From assembly GCA_002162925.1 (NCBI GenBank), contig MABC01000036.1:1-64000 (forward strand): DNA of 64,000 nt, given 5' to 3'. The first letter of the stretch is position 1. Each line of letters starts with the position of its first letter. The notes below the pieces were generated by a model. That model did not search any database. It saw nothing but the letters and a program-made list of their open reading frames with translations, and was not told the origin of the DNA. This stretch comes from Thalassotalea sp. 42_200_T64 (lineage in GTDB: Bacteria > Pseudomonadota > Gammaproteobacteria > Enterobacterales > Alteromonadaceae). The position numbers were made by a program, and so were the translations under genes. Below are positions 28,326-35,010 of the stretch, one piece after another.

Positions 28326-29513
28326 ATGTTTTCACAATTAAAGCAACTACCAGCAGATCCTATTTTGGGCTTGTCGGTAAAATTCAAAGCTGATAGTAAC
28401 CCAAATAAAATTGATCTTGGTGCAGGTATTTACAAAGATGAAGCTGGACATACGCCAGTTTTGGCTTGTGTAAAAGCGGCTGAACAATTTCGTGTTGATA
28501 ATGAAGCGAGCAAGGCGTATTTAGGCTCAGCGGGTTCGGCACTATTCAATGAAAGAATGACCGCACTTATTCTAGGTGAGCACAAGGTTATCGCTGAAAA
28601 TCGTATTCGCACGGTATCGACTCCAGGTGGTACTGGTGCTCTACGTGTTGCCGGTGAATTTATCAAAACCTGTACCCCGGGCGCTACTATTTGGGTAAGC
28701 AATCCTACCTGGGCAAACCATCAAGGTGTTTTTAAAGCTGCCGGTTTGACTGTTAAAACTTACCCTTACTATGATTATGAAAATAACTGTTTAGACTTTG
28801 ACGGTATGCTTGCCGCATTAAAACAAATCCCGAAAGGCGATGCCGTGTTATTACACGCTTGTTGTCATAACCCAAGTGGTATGGATTTGAGTAAAGAGCA
28901 ATGGCAACAAGTTGCTGATGTTACCAAGCAAGTTGGTTTTATGCCGGTTGTTGATATGGCTTACCAAGGTTTTGGTGAAGATTTAGACGCCGATGCATAC
29001 GGTTTAAGACTAATGGCCGATACCGTTGAACAGATGATCATCTGTAGTTCATGTTCGAAAAACTTTGGTTTATACCGTGAACGTATTGGTGCTTGTTCTA
29101 TTATTGGTAGCAGCGCTGTTTCTGCCGATATTATTAGCTCAGTATTACTTTCAGTGGTACGCGTAATTTACTCTATGCCACCAGCGCATGGTGCCGCCAT
29201 TGTCGAAACTATTTTAGGCTCTGCAGAACTGACAACTCAGTGGCATGGTGAGTTAAAAGAAATGCGTGACAGGATTAACGGTGTTCGTCAGTTACTGGTC
29301 GATAAATTAGCTGAGAATGGTGTTAGCCGTGACTTTAGTTTTATCACCACACAAAATGGTATGTTCTCATTTTTAGGTATCGATAAAGAGCAAGTACAGC
29401 GCTTACAAGATGACTATAGCATTTATGTTGTAGGGTCTAGCCGCATCAGCCTGGCGGGTATTTCTCCGGATAACGTTAACTACTTAACGCAATCTATCGC
29501 GAAAATACTTTAG
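28326..29513 (+). CDS. Aromatic/aspartate-type amino acid aminotransferase (class I, PLP)
   Basis: ATG 28326 is chosen because AAAGGTAG precedes it and the resulting 395 residues equal the usual TyrB/AspC length; an earlier in-frame ATG at 28263 adds 21 residues. Family marks are the N-terminal ADPILGLSVKFKAD, the cofactor-side HNPSGMDLSKEQW, and the Schiff-base lysine in SSCSKNFGLYRERIG. It should interconvert glutamate/2-oxoglutarate with aspartate or aromatic amino acids. It is followed by a strong terminator and is therefore probably monocistronic. A role with the nearby glutamate mutase is only a positional guess. Confidence 0.9.
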   Translation: MFSQLKQLPADPILGLSVKFKADSNPNKIDLGAGIYKDEAGHTPVLACVKAAEQFRVDNEASKAYLGSAGSALFNERMTALILGEHKVIAENRIRTVSTPGGTGALRVAGEFIKTCTPGATIWVSNPTWANHQGVFKAAGLTVKTYPYYDYENNCLDFDGMLAALKQIPKGDAVLLHACCHNPSGMDLSKEQWQQVADVTKQVGFMPVVDMAYQGFGEDLDADAYGLRLMADTVEQMIICSSCSKNFGLYRERIGACSIIGSSAVSADIISSVLLSVVRVIYSMPPAHGAAIVETILGSAELTTQWHGELKEMRDRINGVRQLLVDKLAENGVSRDFSFITTQNGMFSFLGIDKEQVQRLQDDYSIYVVGSSRISLAGISPDNVNYLTQSIAKIL

Positions 29514-29568
29514 TGAGTTATATCAACCTGCATAAGTAAATAGTTGCCTATAAGTTTATGCAGATTGG

Positions 29569-29603
29569 TACACCTTCCTTATCCCGGGAGGATAAGTATA
29601 TCC
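29569..29603. repeat. Dispersed ~35-bp repeat with palindromic core, copy 1
   Basis: The core CTTATCC-CGGGA-GGATAAG (29578-29596) is a perfect inverted repeat. A diverged copy sharing CGGGAGGATAAG and flanking bases occurs at 56650-56684. Confidence 0.5.
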
Positions 29604-29610
29604 CTATACA

Positions 29611-29645
29611 AAAGCCCGCAGTTACTAGTAACTGCGGGCTTTTGT
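29611..29645. terminator. Bidirectional terminator, 33-bp near-perfect palindrome
   Basis: AAAGCCCGCAGTTAC and its complement GTAACTGCGGGCTTT are separated by a three-base centre, with A and T runs outside. It ends the aminotransferase and probably also the convergent RraA-like gene. Confidence 0.85.
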
Positions 29646-29646
29646 A

Positions 29647-29704
29647 TTTTCTCTTGTCAGTTTTGTTCAGCTAACGCTGTTACCATAAAACTGACAAGAG
29701 AAAA
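29647..29704. repeat. Long inverted repeat next to the RraA-like gene
   Basis: Perfect 18-bp arms, TTTTCTCTTGTCAGTTTT and its complement, flank a 22-base loop. It lies 5 bp past the stop codon of the RraA-like gene. It could stabilise the message 3' end or be a small mobile-repeat remnant. Confidence 0.6.
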
Positions 29705-29709
29705 TTGTG

Positions 29710-30189
29710 CTAAACAATTTTGTTCTTGCTAACTATTACGCCATCGGTATCGGCATAAAGATAATCACCGTGGTCAATTTCAATTCCGCCAAATGACAAA
29801 TTAATGCTTCTTTCACCACTTGTCACCGGAATGGATTTTCTCGAACAAGTCCCCAGCGCATATAACGCCACGGGAATATCGGCTATTTGAAACGTATCTC
29901 TGATGTAGCCATTTACCACGATGCCAGCATAGTTATTCTGCTGAGCAAACTTCATTAAGTTCTCACCGACTACGGCAAAGTATTCCTGGTCTACGTCGAC
30001 AACAACGACCTTTCCTGAGCCATCTTCGTCTCTGAGTAATTTGATCAGATCTGAATTGTTCTTATCCAATTTTATGGTAACAATTTCGCCCTGGCATTTG
30101 CTTATCCCACCATAATTTTTATAGCCAGCGCCTAATACCAATACCTGGTCGCTGTATTCATCACAGATATCTGCGGTAAAAAATGTCAT
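29710..30189 (-). CDS. RraA-family protein (RNase E regulator / aldolase-decarboxylase fold)
   Basis: The 159-residue protein aligns by eye with E. coli RraA from TADICDEYSDQVLVL through NYGGISKCQGEIVTIK to GDYLYADTDGVIVS. RraA proper inhibits RNase E, but the same fold includes divalent-metal HMG-type aldolases and oxaloacetate decarboxylases. Those carry an RD pair, and here the motif is NGYIRDTFQIAD, with RD present, whereas E. coli RraA has RQ. The acidic residue usually found three positions later is Q. Function therefore stays open between RNA-decay control and small-molecule catalysis. It is divergent from the glutamate mutase operon across 128 bp. Confidence 0.8.
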   Translation of the reverse strand: MTFFTADICDEYSDQVLVLGAGYKNYGGISKCQGEIVTIKLDKNNSDLIKLLRDEDGSGKVVVVDVDQEYFAVVGENLMKFAQQNNYAGIVVNGYIRDTFQIADIPVALYALGTCSRKSIPVTSGERSINLSFGGIEIDHGDYLYADTDGVIVSKNKIV

Positions 30190-30317
30190 CTATCAGTCCT
30201 GTTCTTTTATATAAGCCAGTATTCTAGCACCAAACAAGCGTTTTTACATAAACTTTGATATCATACATACCCAGTAAAAATGGATAAGTATACAAATTTA
30301 CATTAGGCATAAATGAT

Positions 30318-30743
30318 ATGAAGGTAGTAACAGGCGTAGTTGGTAACGATATCCATGTGGTCGCTAACCGATTAATTGAGCTTTCTCTGAATGCGCGCGG
30401 CTATGAAGTGTTTAACTTAGGCGTAAACACCTATTTAGAAGAATTTTTTGATGCTGCCGTGGAAACGGGTGCTGATGTTTTAATGATCTCTTCGTTAAAC
30501 GGTGAAGCGGAAGGTTGGAGCCGAGAAGTCAAACTACTGAAAGCAAAATATAAACATTTAGATGACATTATCATGATGATTGGTGGCAATTTAGTGGTTG
30601 GTACCGGAAACGCCGAAGACATTGTGCCGAGATACAAAAATTATGGTTTTGATATCGTTTGTCACCAGGTAGATTTAAATACGGGCTTAGACATGCTCGA
30701 AACCCTTATTAAAGACCGAGAGATAGAAGCGAGAAATAAATAA
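30318..30743 (+). CDS. glmS: Glutamate (methylaspartate) mutase S subunit, B12-binding
   Basis: The 141-residue protein is a stand-alone cobalamin-binding flavodoxin-like domain. It starts MKVVTGVVGNDIHVVANRL, has SSLNGEAEGW in the middle and the conserved IGGNLVVG for the nucleotide tail of B12. The lower-ligand motif is D11-x-H13-x-x-A16, whereas the canonical motif is DxHxxG. The histidine that coordinates cobalt is kept. Together with the E subunit it would rearrange L-glutamate to threo-3-methylaspartate. It is the first gene of a tightly packed four-gene operon. The next start codon overlaps its stop by one base. No B12 riboswitch is visible upstream. Confidence 0.87.
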   Translation: MKVVTGVVGNDIHVVANRLIELSLNARGYEVFNLGVNTYLEEFFDAAVETGADVLMISSLNGEAEGWSREVKLLKAKYKHLDDIIMMIGGNLVVGTGNAEDIVPRYKNYGFDIVCHQVDLNTGLDMLETLIKDREIEARNK

Positions 30744-32107
30744 TGAGTTTGCTGCAAGAAGAAAGAGAAATAATTCTGGGCAATGAGTATGTCGATACCT
30801 TTGACTTTGCCGAAGTAGCCGAATTTGTCAAAAATGCCAGCAAAGATCTGTTTATCTCTCATCATTTCAAGAAAAAAAGAAAAATGCTGGTGCAACCCCG
30901 AGGTGGCTTTCCTACCTACAAAAAGCAATTTGCCCTGTATGAGTTTTTTGTCGATGCCAATGTTGATGTACTGCCGCTTACCATAGATTCAAATACCCGG
31001 CTTAACGATTACGCCACGTCAAAGAAAATGCTGCGCCTGAGTGAAGAAAATGATGTGGATATGCTTAATGGCTACCCTTTGGTCAATCATGGCTATCGCA
31101 CCACCCGCAAGATGATCACTCACTTTAATAAGCCGGTCAGTTTACGCCACGGTACGCCTGATGCCAGACTATTAATTGAAACCGCTATTGCGTCAGGGAT
31201 TTTTGAGATAGAAGGTGGTCCCATTACTTACCTTTTGCCTTATTCAAAAAACTTTCCTTTAGACAAGGCGTTTTTGTATTGGAAGTATGTTGAAAGAGTG
31301 TGTGCTAACTATTCAAAACTGAATGAACCGATAAACCGGGAATCTTTTGGCCCGCTAACCGCAACCTTAGTGCCACCATCGATTACTATTGTGATTCAGT
31401 TACTGGAAATGCTGCTGTCATTAGAGGAAGGGGTGAAGTCATTCTCGGTGTCATTTGCGCAACAAGGATCGATGAACCAAGATATTGTCACCGCTGCCGT
31501 ATTGAAGAAACTGGCGAAATACTATGCCGCGCAAATTAACTGTAGCGACGCCTCTATTCACTTGGTGTACCACCAATGGATGGGCGCCTTTCCAATGAAT
31601 AAAGACTATGCCGAGCAGCTGATAAACATGTCGACGGTAATCGCGTCTATGGTGGGTGCAGATAAAATCATTACCAAAACCAGAGAAGAAGCCTCGGGCA
31701 TTCCGACCAAAGAAGCCAATGCCAAAACCGTGTCGAATACTCAGTATACCTTAAGGATTTTAAACGGTTTACCGAATGTGGTTGATGAAGAAGAAGAAGA
31801 AATGTTAACCCTACAGGTGAAAGCGATCATGGAGGCGGTGTTTAATGACCCCGCAGATACTCTATGGCGGAAAGTGTTTAACTCGATTAAAAACGGTATT
31901 ATCGACGTGCCTTTTTCTCCGCATATCATTAATCATAATAATATGATCACCATCAGAGATGCGAAGAAAAACATCCGAATTATCAAAAGAGGCAATGTGC
32001 CGATCCCAGACAGATGTTACGCTTATGATAAAGCACAATGTGATTTAACCAAAGATACCACCAGTATCGTCAATGATATTATTCACGATATAGGAATTAT
32101 GCAATGA
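30743..32107 (+). CDS. glmE: Glutamate (methylaspartate) mutase E subunit, catalytic
   Basis: The 454-residue protein overlaps the S-subunit stop (TAATG). It shows the MutE/GlmE landmarks: LVQPRGGFPTYKKQF near residue 55, NGYPLVNHGYRTTRKM (about 110-125), RHGTPDARLLIETA with GGPITYLLPYSK, and IHLVYHQWMGAFPM further on. It is slightly shorter than clostridial GlmE (about 480). The TIM-barrel subunit holds the glutamate and receives the adenosyl radical from B12 bound to GlmS. There is no methylaspartate ammonia-lyase next to it, so the product is unlikely to feed the classical mesaconate fermentation from this operon. Confidence 0.9.
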   Translation: MSLLQEEREIILGNEYVDTFDFAEVAEFVKNASKDLFISHHFKKKRKMLVQPRGGFPTYKKQFALYEFFVDANVDVLPLTIDSNTRLNDYATSKKMLRLSEENDVDMLNGYPLVNHGYRTTRKMITHFNKPVSLRHGTPDARLLIETAIASGIFEIEGGPITYLLPYSKNFPLDKAFLYWKYVERVCANYSKLNEPINRESFGPLTATLVPPSITIVIQLLEMLLSLEEGVKSFSVSFAQQGSMNQDIVTAAVLKKLAKYYAAQINCSDASIHLVYHQWMGAFPMNKDYAEQLINMSTVIASMVGADKIITKTREEASGIPTKEANAKTVSNTQYTLRILNGLPNVVDEEEEEMLTLQVKAIMEAVFNDPADTLWRKVFNSIKNGIIDVPFSPHIINHNNMITIRDAKKNIRIIKRGNVPIPDRCYAYDKAQCDLTKDTTSIVNDIIHDIGIMQ

Positions 32108-33360
32108 CCAGTCCCCTCAACAATGTCGAACATAGTGACAGTGAAAAAAACAGCGCAACTAAGGCAAGCAAAGAAAAGTTGCTAATAGATGTTGGCAGTA
32201 CCTATTTCAAGCTCAGTACCGCTAACAACCTAGAACAACACTTTCGAGATTTTAATAAAGATATCTTAGCTGATTTAATGCATAAATGCGGCGATACCAT
32301 CGACAGTTTTGGGAAAGAGGATGTGCATATTTGTTCGTCGGCTAATGGTGGTTTAACGACGTTAATTATCGGCATTACCAATACCTTTTCATTAAAATAT
32401 GCCACCAATATTGCCTTTAACTCAGGCATCAATATCATTGATACTGTGCTCTATCAAAATATTGAAGATTATTCATTGCCCAGCGATCTTATCGATGTGG
32501 TTATTATTGTTGGCGGCATCAATTCAAACGGCAATGTTTTTTCTGACAGTTTGTACAATTATTTGGCCCAGTTACGCTATTCCAATATTGTTTTTGTCGG
32601 TAATGAACTCGATGCACCGGCAATACAAGAAAACATTGCAAATGTTGAAATATTGCCAAATATCATTGATGACAGGCTGCATATCGTCGAACAGCATTTA
32701 AGAGAATATTTAACCAACCTGTATCAAAAAGATATTGAAGGCAAGGAAGATATTAAGCATTTATATGACATTACTTCGAATCAAATATTCCCAACCCCGT
32801 ACGTAGTGAACAAAACCCTGCCGTTAATTGACGCCAAATTTTCCGTGGTAAACCCTTTCATTTTGCTGGATATTGGTGGCGCCACCACCGACATTCATTA
32901 TTCAAAAGATTTAGTCGACGACAATCTCGTCACCGAAAATGAATACGACCGGTTGGTCTTTAAAAAGCTTGGTGTCTATAAGTCAAAGCAATCGTTGATT
33001 TTTGCGGCAAAGAGTAATGAGTTTGTTTATGAGCTATTGATGCATTTAAAAGTGACCGAGAATATTTTTGAAGAGCAAACCCAAAAAGCAACTAAAATAT
33101 TGATGCAACTGGCTATTTTCTTGGTTTTATGTAAAATTTCTCATTATAAAAAAGCCTATATCAATTTAAAGCTACTTTCGATTAACTCCATTGTGTTAAC
33201 GGGCGGTATTACCAAGGTATTAACCGGCGATGAAATAGAAGATATTATTTCGTTTTTCTATAAAAAAATTCTTAATTCAGAGCATAACCCGGTGACCGTA
33301 CTCGATAGTAACTATGATATTTGGACGCTTGGCGAACAAGGAAAAGAATTATGTCAATAA
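32104..33360 (+). CDS. glmL: GlmL/MutL-type mutase accessory ATPase
   Basis: The ATG overlaps the E-subunit stop by 4 bp. The 418-residue protein has the ASKHA ATPase signatures of the MutL/GlmL family. Phosphate 1 is KLLIDVGSTYFKLS near residue 30, phosphate 2 is LLDIGGATTDIHY near residue 257, and an adenosine motif VLTGGITKVL lies near residue 365. Such proteins accompany glutamate mutases and are thought to reactivate or load the B12 subunit. At this length it is somewhat shorter than clostridial MutL (about 460). A role with this mutase is strongly supported by the overlapping gene order. Confidence 0.85.
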   Translation: MTSPLNNVEHSDSEKNSATKASKEKLLIDVGSTYFKLSTANNLEQHFRDFNKDILADLMHKCGDTIDSFGKEDVHICSSANGGLTTLIIGITNTFSLKYATNIAFNSGINIIDTVLYQNIEDYSLPSDLIDVVIIVGGINSNGNVFSDSLYNYLAQLRYSNIVFVGNELDAPAIQENIANVEILPNIIDDRLHIVEQHLREYLTNLYQKDIEGKEDIKHLYDITSNQIFPTPYVVNKTLPLIDAKFSVVNPFILLDIGGATTDIHYSKDLVDDNLVTENEYDRLVFKKLGVYKSKQSLIFAAKSNEFVYELLMHLKVTENIFEEQTQKATKILMQLAIFLVLCKISHYKKAYINLKLLSINSIVLTGGITKVLTGDEIEDIISFFYKKILNSEHNPVTVLDSNYDIWTLGEQGKELCQ

Positions 33361-34922
33361 ATTGTATAAGAACCCTGCTTGAAGGTGCCGTACCGGCGCA
33401 TAGCGATAAAGCTGCCGTCGTTTATAATGAAAAAAGTATCAGTTACGCCGAGTTATTTGCCAAAGTAAACCAGGTGGCTTTTTACTTAAAAGAGTTAGAC
33501 CTGCCAAAAGATTCGAGAGTTGGCATTTATTCGACTAAAGGTATCGAGCAAGTCATCGCAGTATTGGCCATTCTGTCGACCGACTACATATTAGTGCCGC
33601 TCACTACCTTATTAAAACCTGAGCAAGTTGAGTACATTATTAACGACTGTGATATCAAATGTATTATCACCGATAAGCTTAAACTTGAGAGTATTGAAGA
33701 AATTAACTTTGATGGCCAAATTATTTCTTACGAAACCGCAAGTAAGGGCATCGCCTCATTTGAAGAAATTTTCAAATACTACAATAAACCCTATGCCTGT
33801 GACATCAATGGTCACAGCAATGCGGTAATTACCTATTCTTTTGGCGTGTCTGGCACACCCAAAGGCATCGTGATTTCACATCGAAACCTGATTGACTCGG
33901 CTCGTGTTGTTTCTCAGTATTTGCAGCTAGAGCAGGAAGATGTGATATCAGGCTTATTAATTTTCAATCTTGATTATGGCTTGAATCAATTATTTTGTAC
34001 CTTATACAAAAAAGCAACGCTGGCCTTACATCGCTTTATTTTGCCCGACGATTTTTTCAACCACATCATTAACGATAAGGTGACAGTTTTACCCTTGATG
34101 CCGGTCACTATTTCACAGATGTTTGACGATGACGTGCTGAGAATTCCCAGTGCCGAGCTTTTTGCTGGTGTGAAAACTATCACCTCATCCGGCGGCAATG
34201 TCACCGCGAAAATGGTCAAGGATTGTAAAAACACCTTCCAGCAAGCGAATTTTTACTCTATGCATGGGCTTACCGAAGCATTTCGCTCCACTTATCTTGA
34301 CCCCTCACAAGTACAAATTAGACCGGATTCTATCGGTAAAGCCATACCCGATGTAGAGCTTTATGTGATTAACGACAGTGGCAAGGAATGTGCAGTTCGA
34401 GAAGTGGGTGAGTTGATCCATCGAGGTGGCTATATTTACCGAGGTTTCTGGAATGCACCCGAGCAAAATGCCGAGCGATTTAAGTCCGTGCAGATCTTAA
34501 AAGAGGTTATCAATCTCGAAGGACAGTTAACTGACGAGACTGTCGTGGCCACTGGCGACTACGTTTATAAAGATGAAGAAGGTTACTTCTACTTTGTTTC
34601 TCGACAAGATGACATGATCAAAACCAGAGGCTTTAGGGTCTCACCTTTCGAAATTGAGTCGGTGGTGGCGAAAAATATTCCACAAATAGAAACGTGTGCG
34701 GTGTTTGGCATCGACAACGAGCTGATCGAAGAAGAAATTGTCATGGTTTACTCATCGGTAAGCGAAATTACCGAAAACGAGATCTTGTTTGAGCTGAAAA
34801 AACACTTAGCCTCATACATGCTCCCAAGCAGAGTAATTTACAAAAAGTCACTGCCATTAGTACAGAGTGACAAGAACCAAGTGAATAAAGATGCATTGAA
34901 GCGAGAGTTGTCGGGAACATAA
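33351..34922 (+). CDS. AMP-forming acyl/aminoacyl ligase linked to glutamate mutase
   Basis: ATG 33351 is chosen (GGAAAAG just upstream), giving 523 residues and a 10-bp overlap with glmL. ANL-superfamily motifs are present: a modified P-loop YSFGVSGTPKG, YSMHGLTEAFRSTYL (A5), TGDYVYKDEEGY (A7), FVSRQDDMIKTRGFRVSPFEIE (A8/hinge, split here by family convention) and a C-terminal lysine region SDKNQVNKDAL. NLDYGLNQLF and RPDSIGKAIP recall the subfamily that includes exosortase-A-associated ligases and, as I recall, amino-acid-activating enzymes of macrolactam pathways. Because it is translationally coupled to a mutase set, 3-methylaspartate or a derivative is the likely substrate. No carrier protein gene is nearby. 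Confidence 0.85.
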   Translation: MSINCIRTLLEGAVPAHSDKAAVVYNEKSISYAELFAKVNQVAFYLKELDLPKDSRVGIYSTKGIEQVIAVLAILSTDYILVPLTTLLKPEQVEYIINDCDIKCIITDKLKLESIEEINFDGQIISYETASKGIASFEEIFKYYNKPYACDINGHSNAVITYSFGVSGTPKGIVISHRNLIDSARVVSQYLQLEQEDVISGLLIFNLDYGLNQLFCTLYKKATLALHRFILPDDFFNHIINDKVTVLPLMPVTISQMFDDDVLRIPSAELFAGVKTITSSGGNVTAKMVKDCKNTFQQANFYSMHGLTEAFRSTYLDPSQVQIRPDSIGKAIPDVELYVINDSGKECAVREVGELIHRGGYIYRGFWNAPEQNAERFKSVQILKEVINLEGQLTDETVVATGDYVYKDEEGYFYFVSRQDDMIKTRGFRVSPFEIESVVAKNIPQIETCAVFGIDNELIEEEIVMVYSSVSEITENEILFELKKHLASYMLPSRVIYKKSLPLVQSDKNQVNKDALKRELSGT

Positions 34923-35010
34923 GCTCAACATTACAACTATAACTCTAATTTTACGGCTCTATTGGCGTTAATTGTTGAAACCTTTCGATTATGTAAAAAT
35001 AATCCAGTGT

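Noticed and set aside
30190-30317. B12 riboswitch before the glutamate mutase operon
   Set aside because: The space is only 128 bp, shared with a divergent gene, and no B12-box-like conserved core or terminator was found.
30318-34922. Classical methylaspartate fermentation or methylaspartate cycle cluster
   Set aside because: No methylaspartate ammonia-lyase, mesaconase or citramalate enzyme is present in the window, and the operon ends in an AMP ligase.
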